Positions 46,519 to 55,852 are shown, counted from the stretch's first letter. The stretch is 64,000 nt of DNA from Erythrobacter sp. F6033 (GCF_023016005.1 NZ_JALKAZ010000002.1:62001-126000), one strand, 5' to 3'. Notes: generated from the sequence alone by a model not told the origin. Translations and numbers: made by a program.

Positions 46519-47037
46519 CTATCCGCCCAGCAAAATGATTGCGCCTTCGGGATCTTTCGAAGCAAAGCGCTCCGCCCGAGACTTTTTGATTTTTGCGGCA
46601 AGTTCTGAATGTATCTTGCGGTTATCGGCGAAGATGATCGCAGCGAGAAAGCGTGTGCCCGCAGGTCGCGTCACTGGAACATCGGCCAATGTGCCAAGCC
46701 GCCGGACGGCGTTTTCTGCGCTTCGGCGGGCCGCATAGTTGCCGTTACCATCGAGCACAGCGATGTTATCGGCTTTGCCGTCCGCGCCGAGCGTAAAGGC
46801 GACTTCGACAACCGCGTTGTTTGGCCGCAACTTACGGGTCATCGGGTCGCGCATCAGCGCGCGGTTCAGCTCTTTTGTGGTATCTTTCTGCCATTCGTTC
46901 ATCGCGCTTTGAGAGCGCACGACGATGTCCTCGGACATGGCGGCTGACTTTTCACCAGCAGCAACCGGAGCGGCAACAGGTAGCGCGATAGCAGCCGCCA
47001 GGGCGGCAGCGGATACAAGTTTGGTAATTACAGTCAT
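46519..47037 (-). CDS. Secreted TonB C-terminal-domain-like protein
   Basis: 172 residues from the ATG at 47037 (AGAGGA eight bases upstream). Signal peptide: LVSAAALAAAIALPVAAPVAA. The mature domain, with LNRALMRDPMTRKLRPNNAVVEVAFTLGADGKADNIAVLDGNGN and RRSAENAVRRLG, has the TonB C-terminal/TonB-C-like pattern (periplasmic, two helices and a beta sheet) but no N-terminal transmembrane anchor or Pro-rich spacer. It is therefore not an energy-transducing TonB, and its role is unknown. No gene is apparent from 47056 to 47317. Confidence 0.7.
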   Translation of the reverse strand: MTVITKLVSAAALAAAIALPVAAPVAAGEKSAAMSEDIVVRSQSAMNEWQKDTTKELNRALMRDPMTRKLRPNNAVVEVAFTLGADGKADNIAVLDGNGNYAARRSAENAVRRLGTLADVPVTRPAGTRFLAAIIFADNRKIHSELAAKIKKSRAERFASKDPEGAIILLGG

Positions 47038-47317
47038 CAGGATCATCCTCTTCATCAGGGTTCACGAAGATGATCGATCGCAAGGACCAGACGCGCCGAG
47101 CACCAGTCCCAATTACTCGTGGCTAGGCTTTGTCGGTCGATCTGACGCGATGAATGAATGGTATAAGCTTTAGGGGTGCTCACCGCGTCGGAGCTGGAGT
47201 CGCCTTAAAGAAGCATTCTTTCAATCGGTGATCGTCTGGCGACGTAATATGTCGTCCAAAGACGCCTGAGAGCCGATAAACTGCATTAGGCCCGCCCAAG
47301 CATGTCGGCCTGCGGCG

Positions 47318-48238
47318 TCACCGCCAGAGCGGCCCACCAATTTCAAAGCCGCGCGTTTCCAGACTGTCGAGCACACCCTCGCTCTCGGCCAGCACCCGTA
47401 AAGGGACGACAGCGACCGTGGTGCCGTCCGAAGCAGCCGCACCTTCGATCATGTCGATCCATGTCGCGCGAATATCCTCGCCCAGTTCGGGATCAGCCCA
47501 CGGCCAGCATGTGCCCAGGGCCACCTCAAGCGGGTTTTCCATCACGGCAGGAATATCGAACTTGCGCCAGTCATCGCCGCGTTTCTCAATGATATCCGGG
47601 CCCATTTCTGTCGCGGTCATCGCCGCTTCGAGGCAGGCAATGTGCGAGGCGGGCGGCGCCTCGGCCAGATTATCGAGCAGGTCTTCACCGCGAAACCGCT
47701 CAGGCCGCTCTATTGGCACATCAGCTTTCTTCGCCGCCTTGCGCACAATGTCGGTCGCGTCATCATCCAGCGTGTCGTCATCAAAATCGAGTCTACGCGC
47801 AAGCAGATCGAACGCCGTCATCAGGAAGCTGCCGCGATCATAATCCTTGTCATATTGTTGTTCGAGCGCAGCCAACCGCGCACGCTGATCCAGATCGAGG
47901 TAGTCGGCAGCGACGCTTTTATCGGGAAGCTTGGTAAAACTGCCCCCACGAAAGATCAGGCGAAAAACATCACCGGGAGAAATCTTGGGCCGTGATCGGA
48001 TGATAACGCGGTCGGCCTCGCCAGTCGCGTCCTTGAGCCGGTCGGGAAACCACGGCGTACTTTCAGGCACAGCGCGAATTTCACCAACCAGAATAACGGT
48101 GCCGGTGTCAGTATAAATCGTCCACATCGGCGCACCCGAGCGCTGCGCGGCGACGACGATTTCGTTTTGGGTGGGGGGTTCTTGGGCAGCAATAGACTGA
48201 GCGGAGATACAAAGCGTAAGAAAGATGAGTGCGCGCAT
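47318..48238 (-). CDS. TraB/GumN-family secreted protein
   Basis: 306 residues with signal peptide MRALIFLTLCISAQSIAAQ. The mature start PMWTIYTDTGTVILVGEIRAVPESTPWFPDRL is a diverged form of the W.V....S.iyLlGTiH opening of the TraB/GumN fold, whose His and Glu are thought to be catalytic. Here GEIR replaces GTIH, so the usual His is missing and the protein may not be an active protease. It is separated by 49 bp from the 48288 gene. Confidence 0.65.
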   Translation of the reverse strand: MRALIFLTLCISAQSIAAQEPPTQNEIVVAAQRSGAPMWTIYTDTGTVILVGEIRAVPESTPWFPDRLKDATGEADRVIIRSRPKISPGDVFRLIFRGGSFTKLPDKSVAADYLDLDQRARLAALEQQYDKDYDRGSFLMTAFDLLARRLDFDDDTLDDDATDIVRKAAKKADVPIERPERFRGEDLLDNLAEAPPASHIACLEAAMTATEMGPDIIEKRGDDWRKFDIPAVMENPLEVALGTCWPWADPELGEDIRATWIDMIEGAAASDGTTVAVVPLRVLAESEGVLDSLETRGFEIGGPLWR

Positions 48239-48287
48239 TTTCCTTCCTTCAGCGTGGCAACATTACCCTTTCCTGTATACTCTCTCC

Positions 48288-48974
48288 TCAGTTGTCCTCA
48301 TTGGGGAAAGAGATTGCAACAAAATGCTTGAAACCGAAGTGCTCCTTCAGCTTCGGGCCAAGAGACTGCGCAATTTTCTGTGAACTCTTACGAATGCCCG
48401 GGAGCATCTCGACTAACCCGTCTCCGCCACTTTCCAATCCTATAAAGGTTGGGGCAAGTTTTGCGTATTGCTCTTGCGTCGCCTCAAATGAAACGACGTC
48501 ACCATCGGCTTTTGTCGCGAAACCACTTTCGGCGAGCACGCCCTTGTACTCGATGATCCGATTAAAGCATTCGAAAGCGATTTTGTGGCCACTCTCAAGC
48601 TCTTTGATCGCCATTGTAAGTTCATTGTCTTTGGTCCGGGCAACAAGTGCGAGCTCGTTTGACGTGATTGCTTCAGGCGGTCTTGAGAAACCTATGACGT
48701 CGAGAATTCTTGGCCACGCTGGCTTTTCAAAACCACCGTCGTCATTCTTTGGAACGCAGTTAGAAATATGCCTATCGAGCCTGTAAATACGCTCGCAAAG
48801 TTCATTGACTTTGAAAACGAGGCTATATGCAACGGCTAAGTCATTCTCATTTCGCGCTTTTTGCGCAAAAAAGTACGTCGTTCCCCAAGCTAAACTTGCG
48901 CCCAGCAGGACAGCTAAGAAATTAACAAGTGGATCAATCCACTCCAATTCTTGAGGTGCAAGGGTGATAATCAA
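48288..48974 (-). CDS. Single-pass membrane protein, unknown, AT-rich
   Basis: 228 residues. One transmembrane helix (LVNFLAVLLGASLAWGTTYFFAQ, about residues 16-38), then a cytoplasmic helical region with three cysteines. No family recognised. The start overlaps the stop of the upstream gene (ATGA), so it is the third member of the nadB unit, yet it is noticeably AT-richer than nadB, suggesting separate origin. Confidence 0.62.
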   Translation of the reverse strand: MIITLAPQELEWIDPLVNFLAVLLGASLAWGTTYFFAQKARNENDLAVAYSLVFKVNELCERIYRLDRHISNCVPKNDDGGFEKPAWPRILDVIGFSRPPEAITSNELALVARTKDNELTMAIKELESGHKIAFECFNRIIEYKGVLAESGFATKADGDVVSFEATQEQYAKLAPTFIGLESGGDGLVEMLPGIRKSSQKIAQSLGPKLKEHFGFKHFVAISFPNEDN

Positions 48975-49756
48975 CGCACCAGTTCCGCATCGCGTGTTAC
49001 AGCTTCTTTTTCTGGCTGATCAACATCCTCCAACGGCACAACCATCACCGTCACCCCATCATCCTCGCCCAAGGTGCAAACCACCCGCAACAGCTTGCCG
49101 GGGCCTTCTCCCATAGACCAGTAATCGAGCACCTCTTGCGGCTTGCATGCCGTAACGGGGATGCCCCGGTCGGCGAACATTTCGCGTGTGGAGATGGTTG
49201 ACAGGCGTTGGTGATCGGCGACGTTTTTCGTCATAAATGTATGCAGGCCATCCAGCTTGCTTGCCAGCGCCTCCGCAGTGACATGGAATGTCGTATCTTC
49301 GCCGTACGTGACAGTGATTGCGGCCTCGCTCTGAACGATCTGCGGCTCAATCCAGCCGCTGCCGATACGCGTGACGCCATCCCACGGTACTGCGCCATAC
49401 TCAATCAAAACCGCATAGGGATTGACCAGCTTCAGCCCATCATCCCGCTTCGTCACATAGTCCAGTTGATCGCCGTTCTCGGCATAGTCGCGGTACTGCG
49501 TGAGCCGGTCGATCACCCACATTTTCTCAGCGCCGCTCTTCAGGTCGATCGCGACCAGAAACGTCTCAACTCTCAGACTTTCATGCAGGCCCAGATTGTC
49601 GCTTGATGATCGGAGGACAAACAAATGCGTATCGCTGACGCCGAATGGCCGTTCGTGAATGTCGATGACGTCAGGCGGGGTGGCGGATGCGGGCGCGCTG
49701 ATAATCGCTGCACAGGCCAAACAAATGCCGGCAAGCAAGGCGCGCGCGATGATCAA
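48971..49756 (-). CDS. Secreted protein of unknown function
   Basis: 261 residues with signal peptide MIIARALLAGICLACAAIISAPASA. The mature part is beta-rich, with VIDIHERPFGVSDTHLFVLRSSSDN, VETFLVAIDLKSGAEKMWVIDRL, and a C-terminal VTVMVVPLEDV. It shares the VTV[MA]VVPL end with the TraB/GumN-like protein (TVAVVPLRVL), a weak hint of relatedness. Both ends overlap neighbours by four bases, so it is translationally linked to nadB and the 48288 gene. Confidence 0.68.
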   Translation of the reverse strand: MIIARALLAGICLACAAIISAPASATPPDVIDIHERPFGVSDTHLFVLRSSSDNLGLHESLRVETFLVAIDLKSGAEKMWVIDRLTQYRDYAENGDQLDYVTKRDDGLKLVNPYAVLIEYGAVPWDGVTRIGSGWIEPQIVQSEAAITVTYGEDTTFHVTAEALASKLDGLHTFMTKNVADHQRLSTISTREMFADRGIPVTACKPQEVLDYWSMGEGPGKLLRVVCTLGEDDGVTVMVVPLEDVDQPEKEAVTRDAELVR

Positions 49757-51345
49757 GGCACCAGCACCGTATCGCGTGCTTCATCATCCATTTCCGGATA
49801 ATCGAGCGTGTAATGCAGCCCGCGGCTTTCGTGCCGTTCGAGCGCGCTCTTCACGATCAGTTCGGCTGATTGCAGCAGATTGCGCAGCTCGATCAGGTCG
49901 GTCGTGACAACGAAACTGCCGTAATAATCCTCGACCTCGCGGGTGAGCAATTCGATCCTGTGCTTGGCCCGCTCCAGCCGTTTGGTGGTGCGGACAATAC
50001 CGACATAGTTCCACATAAAGCGGCGGATTTCGGTCCAGTTCTGTTTGATGACAACCTGCTCGTCGGAGTCCGAAACGCGGCTTTCATCCCACGGCTTAAT
50101 GGCGGGCGGCTCGGTCAATTCATCCCATCGCGCCAGAATGTCATCCGCTGCCGCTTCGCCGAATACGAAACATTCCAGCAGGCTGTTTGAGGCGAGCCGG
50201 TTCGCGCCGTGCAATCCGCTTTCGGTGACTTCGCCAGCCGCCCACAGACCGGGCAAATCGGTGCGGGCTTTGAGGTCCACAACCACGCCGCCGCAGGTAT
50301 AGTGCTGCGCCGGCACGACCGGGATCGGGCCGGTTGTCATATCGATGCCCAGGCCGCTCAATTTCTCATGAATGGTCGGGAAATGCTCTTTCACGAAGTC
50401 GGCGGGCTTGTGGCTGATATCGAGATGGACGTAGTCCAAGCCAAAGCGTTTGATCTGGTCATCAATGGCGCGCGCCACGACATCGCGCGGGGCCAGTTCC
50501 ATCCGCTCCGGATCATAATCCGCCATAAAACGATGGCCGGTTTCGGGGTGGAGCAAGTGCCCGCCCTCGCCGCGCACGGCCTCCGTTATGAGGAAGTTTT
50601 TGACTTCGAGATTGTACAGGCAGGTCGGGTGGAACTGCATCATTTCCATATTGGAAACACGCGCGCCCGCACGCCATGCCATCGCAATTCCGTCGCCGGT
50701 CGCGCCGCGTGGTGCGGTGCTGAACTGGTACACGCGCCCCGCTCCGCCAGCGGCCAGGATTGTGGCGCGGGCGATATAGCGTTCGACCCGCCCGTTTTCG
50801 GTGTTGAGCGCGTACACGCCCCATACGCGCCCGGCCGCAGAGAATTTCTCGCGGTGACGGTCTGTGATGAAATCGATGCAAGTGCGCCCCGGCGCCAGCG
50901 TGATGTTGGATGAGGCTTCGGCAGCTTTCAGCAGCGCCTCCTGAACGGCCCATCCAGTTGCATCGTTCACATGGACGATGCGGCGGTGCGAATGCCCCCC
51001 TTCGCGGGTGAGGTGCAGCGCATCTTCATCGCGGTTGAACGGCACGCCCAGCTCGCACAATCGATCAATCGCTTTGGGCGCGCCCTCGATCACAAATTCG
51101 ACCGTTTCAATGTCGTTGAGACCCGCGCCCGCGACCATCGTATCACGCACGTGATTGTCAAATGTATCACCGGCATCAAGCACAGCAGCGATGCCGCCCT
51201 GCGCCCAAGCGGTCGATCCGCCGGTTAGCGAACCTTTGGCGAGCACCAGCACCCGCTTGGTCTCAGCCAATTCCAGCGCAGCGGTCAGTCCCGCTGCGCC
51301 CGATCCAATCACGATGACATCATAGTCTTTAGTCGCTGTGCTCAT
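49753..51345 (-). CDS. nadB: L-aspartate oxidase
   Basis: 530 residues from the ATG at 51345; the open frame upstream is not homologous. FAD-binding DVIVIGSGAAGLTAALEL, GGSTAWAQGGIAAVL, TREGGHSHRRIVH, MEMMQFHPTCLYN, and GLHGANRLASNSLLECFVFG are all present. It oxidises aspartate to iminoaspartate, the first step of de novo NAD synthesis, but nadA and nadC are not in the window. Two genes of unknown function overlap downstream, an arrangement unlike the usual nadAB or nadBC pairs. Confidence 0.94.
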   Translation of the reverse strand: MSTATKDYDVIVIGSGAAGLTAALELAETKRVLVLAKGSLTGGSTAWAQGGIAAVLDAGDTFDNHVRDTMVAGAGLNDIETVEFVIEGAPKAIDRLCELGVPFNRDEDALHLTREGGHSHRRIVHVNDATGWAVQEALLKAAEASSNITLAPGRTCIDFITDRHREKFSAAGRVWGVYALNTENGRVERYIARATILAAGGAGRVYQFSTAPRGATGDGIAMAWRAGARVSNMEMMQFHPTCLYNLEVKNFLITEAVRGEGGHLLHPETGHRFMADYDPERMELAPRDVVARAIDDQIKRFGLDYVHLDISHKPADFVKEHFPTIHEKLSGLGIDMTTGPIPVVPAQHYTCGGVVVDLKARTDLPGLWAAGEVTESGLHGANRLASNSLLECFVFGEAAADDILARWDELTEPPAIKPWDESRVSDSDEQVVIKQNWTEIRRFMWNYVGIVRTTKRLERAKHRIELLTREVEDYYGSFVVTTDLIELRNLLQSAELIVKSALERHESRGLHYTLDYPEMDDEARDTVLVP

Positions 51346-51542
51346 GCGGCAAAGCCATGGCCCGCAAAGGCGATCAGGGCAAGAGTTCGTGCTCTTCAGG
51401 TGCAGTGAATTGAAGGAAACCAATCACTTGTAAAATCTCTCTTGCTGCAGCGCACAATTACGGTATTTTACGTATCAGGTCGCACTATCCATTCGGTTCA
51501 TTTGCCGACTGTCCAAGCTTGAGGAAAAAGGTGACCTCTCCC

Positions 51543-51725
51543 ATGTCTGTTATTTCATTTGCTAGATGCCTCACAGGTCAGCATAAACCACGTCGCCGTG
51601 GTGTTGTCTGGAACGGTGAGAGCTATGTTGGTGAATGCCGCAATTGCAGGAAATCGATCAAACGCGTGACCAGCGGCAAGTGGCGACGACCAGCAAAGTC
51701 AAAGCGGGACACGGCTACCGCTTGA
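51543..51725 (+). CDS. Small zinc-ribbon-like protein
   Basis: 60 residues from the ATG at 51543, preceded by AAGGTGA. ARCLTGQHKPRRRG and YVGECRNCRKSIKR give a C...H...C-x2-C pattern suited to one zinc ion; the chain is very basic. Likely nucleic-acid binding or a structural accessory protein. Divergent from nadB. Real-gene status rests on the ribosome-binding site and the Cys pattern. Confidence 0.6.
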   Translation: MSVISFARCLTGQHKPRRRGVVWNGESYVGECRNCRKSIKRVTSGKWRRPAKSKRDTATA

Positions 51726-51756
51726 ACCCCCGGCATATTGCCGCCAAGCTGCCTTG

Positions 51757-52287
51757 ATGGGAAAACCCGCGCAGACAGCAGCTAGGCAAAGCCTGATTGC
51801 CCGCCTCACCATGTATTGGAAGATGGAAGGCGCAAACATTGCGATCGTCCCGATTGCGATGGTTCTGTTCGCAGGCGGACAGGTTGGGCCAACTTCTTTA
51901 ATCGCACTGGTTCCGATGATGGCCTTGCTCGCCATCGGAACACTCTATTGGCGGGCAAAGTTGCACCAGATCGAGCGCGGCATCTCACCCGATGATATGG
52001 TCAGCAAATTGGCGCAGTTGGATATGCCCATGGCCGCAGGCAGCATTATCGCTGTGCTCGCAGCGGCAGGCGCATGGACTGTTCCCGGATGGGCGGTCGG
52101 TACGGCAGACAAATGGGTCGCGACCTCCGCTGCAATCCTGACGGTGCTGGAATACATCAATTATTACCACCGGCAGTTGCAGCATTTTGACCACTTGCCG
52201 GATTGGAAACGTTTGCTGTCCGGTCGCGGCTTTCGCAAGAGCCAGTTGCGCCGGGATATTGAGCGCGTGAGGAATTACAGCGCGTAA
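51757..52287 (+). CDS. Multi-pass membrane protein, unknown
   Basis: 176 residues from the ATG at 51757 (a TTG directly before it is also in frame). Four hydrophobic segments: NIAIVPIAMVLFAGG, LIALVPMMALLAIGTLYW, MAAGSIIAVLAAAGAWTV, and WVATSAAILTVLEYINYY. The last is followed by a cytosolic basic tail. No family recognised. Its 3' end overlaps the convergent MBL-fold gene by 13 bases. Confidence 0.68.
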   Translation: MGKPAQTAARQSLIARLTMYWKMEGANIAIVPIAMVLFAGGQVGPTSLIALVPMMALLAIGTLYWRAKLHQIERGISPDDMVSKLAQLDMPMAAGSIIAVLAAAGAWTVPGWAVGTADKWVATSAAILTVLEYINYYHRQLQHFDHLPDWKRLLSGRGFRKSQLRRDIERVRNYSA

Positions 52288-53288
52288 CAATCCAGATCAG
52301 CAGCCACGCTGACATCGCCCGAATAGCTTTGGCCGATTGCCTCCAAACCCTCGTCAATCCGGCTGAGTGATCGCTCCATATTGTGGGTCAACACCAGCCG
52401 TTCCGGCTTTATCGCGCCTGCAAGCTGACCGATTTCAGCAGGCGTCCGGTGGAGCCCGCGCGGCTGGCCATCCTCGCCATTGATCACATGATGCGCGAAC
52501 AGGATCGCCGGACGAATATCCTCCATCATGGTTTGAAACACGACTGAACGCCCGCTTTGGTCGCCCGCGATAACAATCGATTTATCGCCAACCTCTATCT
52601 CGTAAGCCAATGCGGGCACAGGGCCGTGATCGACGGGATAGGCGATTGCGGAAAAGGCATTCGACACATCAAGAGGCGTCACTTCACCGTTCCCGCCAAA
52701 AGAAGGAACATCGCGCACTTCCAATTGCGCCTTACCCTCGGTGCCGTCGCCATAGCCGCCATTATAGGCAAAGGCGCCGCTGTCTTTGGAAAGCAACCGC
52801 TCGATAAATTCACTGGTTGCGGGGAAGCGCGGAGCTTCGGCAGGACCCACAATCGCAAGAGGCTCTGTCCGGCCTTCAAATCCGCCAGTGTTGAGAATGT
52901 CGATAATATCGCCTGTATGATCCGCGTGGAGGTGAGTCAGCAAGATCGCATCCAACGTCGCAACCTTTCCGCCCGCTTCGGCAAAACGCAAAAAGCTGCC
53001 GGAGCCTGCATCAATCAGAAGCTTGGGCTCTCCATCGATCCAGAGCAGATAGGATGTGCCCGCACGGCTAGCCTCGGCAATCGGACCACCGCTGCCCAAG
53101 ACTTGCAAAGCCGCACCTTCGCTTGGGCAATCGGCAGGTTGTTCGGCCCGAGGTATTCCCGCCATCGGATCAGCGGGTGAGGATTGAGGACTGGTGGACT
53201 TGTCTGACATGCCGATGCCGCACCCGGCCAGAGCCGAGCAACCCAGCATCACAAGACTAGCGCTTACTTTCCCGCGATGCAGCTTCAT
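52275..53288 (-). CDS. MBL-fold metallohydrolase lipoprotein
   Basis: 337 residues from the ATG at 53288, which has GGAG a few bases before; an ATG at 53306 is possible. The lipobox is ALAGC-G. Zinc-ligand motif LLTHLHADHTGD (His-x-His-x-Asp-His), a DHGPVPAL histidine, AGDQSG aspartate and a final LTHNM, the order seen in ribonuclease-Z / arylsulfatase-like MBL proteins. A periplasmic phosphodiesterase or esterase role is likely. No sign of being a beta-lactamase. Confidence 0.86.
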   Translation of the reverse strand: MKLHRGKVSASLVMLGCSALAGCGIGMSDKSTSPQSSPADPMAGIPRAEQPADCPSEGAALQVLGSGGPIAEASRAGTSYLLWIDGEPKLLIDAGSGSFLRFAEAGGKVATLDAILLTHLHADHTGDIIDILNTGGFEGRTEPLAIVGPAEAPRFPATSEFIERLLSKDSGAFAYNGGYGDGTEGKAQLEVRDVPSFGGNGEVTPLDVSNAFSAIAYPVDHGPVPALAYEIEVGDKSIVIAGDQSGRSVVFQTMMEDIRPAILFAHHVINGEDGQPRGLHRTPAEIGQLAGAIKPERLVLTHNMERSLSRIDEGLEAIGQSYSGDVSVAADLDCYAL

Positions 53289-53392
53289 TTCCGCTCCCTT
53301 GTCCATGTTGCAGGCACGATGCGCGCGGTGTCGCGAACTTACAAGGTTTGCAGGCGCAATCCGGTATCAAGGCCGCAATTCAGGAGCGCTCC

Positions 53393-53971
53393 ATGTCATT
53401 CAATCATCTCGTATTTTCTGCAAAAATGCTCGCTTTGTGCGCGTTTACTAGCCTTGCCAGCTCAGCGCCATCACTGGCGCAGGAGAGTTCCAATAAAGTC
53501 ACTTTGTTCCAAAAGGAGGATGGCGGCGAACTTGCAATCGTCTCGCGCTTTGAGACAACCTGCACTCTGCGTTGGTTTAGCGAGACTGACCTCAACGGCT
53601 TCGCCATCATTATCGGCAAAACTACGATCACGAGTGACCTGCTGATCTTCACAGATCGTGACATGGGTTCCCACGGCGGCGATATGACGCTCCGGAGATT
53701 CACGAAGGATGGCATCGCCGCCTCGACCGTTCCTTTCGGGAAGAAAAGCCTACCCGAAGGGTTCTTCCAATATGTCGCCAAACTCAACAATCTGAAGATT
53801 GACTTCGACGTGTTCAAAGTCAGCGGCGATCTACTCCTTCAAACAGAGACAGAAGGCCCGGTCGTGATCGAGTTTCGCAGCGTATTGCGCGATGAGGCCG
53901 TCGCGGAGTTAGGCAAATGCCTCGAAACCCAGCCCGAACATTGGACGTTGGAAAAAGGCCTCGGCGATTGA
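53393..53971 (+). CDS. Secreted protein, unknown
   Basis: 192 residues from the ATG at 53393 (AGGAG seven bases before). Signal peptide cut near LASSAPSLA-QES. The mature part contains ETTCTLRWFSETDLNGFAIIIGKTTI, TDRDMGSHGGDMTLRRF, and a late GKCLET, where two cysteines could pair. Not recognised. Converges on the ABC ATPase gene, with 43 bases between the ends. Confidence 0.65.
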   Translation: MSFNHLVFSAKMLALCAFTSLASSAPSLAQESSNKVTLFQKEDGGELAIVSRFETTCTLRWFSETDLNGFAIIIGKTTITSDLLIFTDRDMGSHGGDMTLRRFTKDGIAASTVPFGKKSLPEGFFQYVAKLNNLKIDFDVFKVSGDLLLQTETEGPVVIEFRSVLRDEAVAELGKCLETQPEHWTLEKGLGD

Positions 53972-54014
53972 GCCGAAGCGAGCAAGACGATGCTCAAACA
54001 ATTTCCGGAGCTGA

Positions 54015-54968
54015 TTACGCGCCCGAGCCGGTCAGCTGGACGAACACATCCTCCAGATCGGCTTCGCGGGTGGTCACGTCTTCGACGGTTAGCCCCTGCT
54101 CCTGAAGGATCGCGAGCACCTGTCCAGCGTTGAGTTGATCCTTGTTATACGTCACTTCGACGCCGCGCTCGCCCGACAATGCCACCTTGCTGAATGCCTC
54201 ATGCGAAGGGGCCTGCGCCAAATCATCGGCCAGCGTGACTGCCACGATCTTTTCGCGCGCCATATCCACCAGTTCGCGGGTCGGCTTATGCGCGATCAAC
54301 TCACCGTGATTGATGATGGCAATCTCGTCGCACAGCTCCTCGGCCTCTTCGAGATAATGCGTAGTAAGAACCACCGTAACGCCTTCGCGGTTCATCTCCG
54401 TAACGAGCTCCCACAGCTGACGGCGCAATTCGACATCAACGCCGGCGGTTGGCTCGTCCAACACAAGGATCGGCGGCGAATGGACCATCGCCTTTGCCAC
54501 GAGCAAGCGGCGTTTCATCCCGCCTGACAATGTGCGGGCATAGGCGTTGCGTTTATCCGCAAGGCGCACTGCCGCCAGCAATTCTTCGCTGCGCCTGTCT
54601 TTACCGGCAATGCCATAAAACCCGCCTTGATTTTCCAGCACTTCATATGGCGTGAAGAAGGGATCAAAGACGATTTCCTGCGGGACGATGCCGATGGCGC
54701 GGCTGGCATTGCGGCGCTGTTCATCAATATCAAAGCCCCAGATATTCGCCGATCCGCTGGTCTTGTTTACCAGCCCGGCAAGGATATTGATCAGCGTCGA
54801 TTTGCCCGCGCCATTGGGGCCAAGCAGGCCGAAGATAGATCCTTCGGTTACGTCAAAACTGACCCCGTTCAGAGCCAGTTTGCCTTCCGCGTCGGCGCCT
54901 TTCGCACCTTTCGGCGCGGCATAGCGTTTGACGAGATTATCGATGCTGATGGCTGGGGGCGTAGACAT
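54015..54968 (-). CDS. ABC transporter ATP-binding protein (ABC-2 type)
   Basis: 317 residues from the ATG at 54968. Walker A is GPNGAGKST, the signature LSGGMKRR, Walker B ILVLDEPTAGVD, with the H-loop in TTHYLEEAEEL. The C-terminal ~80 residues (after residue 240) are the DUF4162-like tail of ABC-2 exporters for drugs or polymers. No permease gene is next to it on either side, which is unusual because the partner is normally adjacent. Confidence 0.92.
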   Translation of the reverse strand: MSTPPAISIDNLVKRYAAPKGAKGADAEGKLALNGVSFDVTEGSIFGLLGPNGAGKSTLINILAGLVNKTSGSANIWGFDIDEQRRNASRAIGIVPQEIVFDPFFTPYEVLENQGGFYGIAGKDRRSEELLAAVRLADKRNAYARTLSGGMKRRLLVAKAMVHSPPILVLDEPTAGVDVELRRQLWELVTEMNREGVTVVLTTHYLEEAEELCDEIAIINHGELIAHKPTRELVDMAREKIVAVTLADDLAQAPSHEAFSKVALSGERGVEVTYNKDQLNAGQVLAILQEQGLTVEDVTTREADLEDVFVQLTGSGA

Positions 54969-55089
54969 GCGGCCCGCCCTAGTTGAGCTGCCCGCGCTCG
55001 GCAAGCATCTGAGTCTGCGCCGCTCGCGTGGATGCAGGGCGCAATAGCGATTGAATTAAACGGCGGGCGGGATTATTCGCTAAAGCGCT

Positions 55090-55350
55090 ATGAACATGCC
55101 TCCACCAGAAACCCTGCTTGTCGAAACCAAACGCGTTAGCTGTGATGGCTCCAGCGGCATCCGCGCAGGCGAGAATTATCGCCCCGCCGCCCTCGGCCAC
55201 CCGCGCATCTATCTGGAGATTGACGAGCACGGCTATGTCGATTGCGGATATTGCGACCGGCGATTTGTGCTGAAAGGCGGCCCCGCTGATGGCGTGGATC
55301 AGGCGAGCCTGCCGGACATTTCCGAAGGCGCGGATCCCGGCCATCGGTAA
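55090..55350 (+). CDS. Zinc-finger (zf-CHCC) protein
   Basis: 86 residues. A Cys (RVSCDG), a His in GHPRIYLEIDEHG, and CGYC form the CHCC zinc site related to complex-I accessory subunit NDUFS6. Small stand-alone versions are frequent in alphaproteobacteria and are presumed to assist complex I or redox proteins. The last ~60 bases overlap the following gene in another frame. Confidence 0.85.
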   Translation: MNMPPPETLLVETKRVSCDGSSGIRAGENYRPAALGHPRIYLEIDEHGYVDCGYCDRRFVLKGGPADGVDQASLPDISEGADPGHR

Positions 55351-55852
55351 ACCAGCGGTCGTTCTTGCTTCTTTACTGGCGCTCACACTGCCCGCGCAGT
55401 CTGTTGCTGCAGATCGCGATTGCGACGTCATTTCCGCCCTGATGTCGGGCGCAAAATCCAAGGTTCGCGGGCTTGCTATCGAGATCAACCGCGAAGACAC
55501 GCTCGATTTGACCTACCGCGGCAAGCAAACCTTTTTCCGCAACGCGACATATTGCGAGATAGTCCCTGGCAAGGAAGACCTCGAGCTTAACTGCGAATGG
55601 TCTTTTGAAGGTGATGAACGAGGCGCAAGAGCGCTCTTTTCTGCCTATCGCATCCGGATCAAAGAGTGTCTTGCGACGCCCTTCGAAACAAAAGACTCCA
55701 ATGATTATGGCAAGGTCAAAATCTTGAGCAGCTACGAAGCGGAAATCGAGCATTCGGACGGTACAGAAACGTCGATCGAGTTGGAACTGCATGAAAAGAA
55801 CTACAGCAGCACTCCGAAATTCTCGGTAGACTTGCAGATAGAGCGTATTTGA
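55289..55852 (+). CDS. Secreted protein, unknown
   Basis: 187 residues if the ATG at 55289 is used, giving a long basic leader before a hydrophobic stretch (AVVLASLLALTLPAQSVAA). A later, non-ATG start may be right. The mature domain has four cysteines: DRDCDV, ATYCEI, LNCEWSF and KECLATP. Function unknown. It overlaps the zf-CHCC gene by about 62 bases, pointing to coupled expression. Confidence 0.6.
   Translation: MAWIRRACRTFPKARIPAIGKPAVVLASLLALTLPAQSVAADRDCDVISALMSGAKSKVRGLAIEINREDTLDLTYRGKQTFFRNATYCEIVPGKEDLELNCEWSFEGDERGARALFSAYRIRIKECLATPFETKDSNDYGKVKILSSYEAEIEHSDGTETSIELELHEKNYSSTPKFSVDLQIERI

Noticed and set aside
52275-53288. Metallo-beta-lactamase
   Set aside because: The motif order and lipoprotein signal fit ribonuclease-Z/arylsulfatase-like MBL proteins; no B1-B3 lactamase residues pattern is seen.
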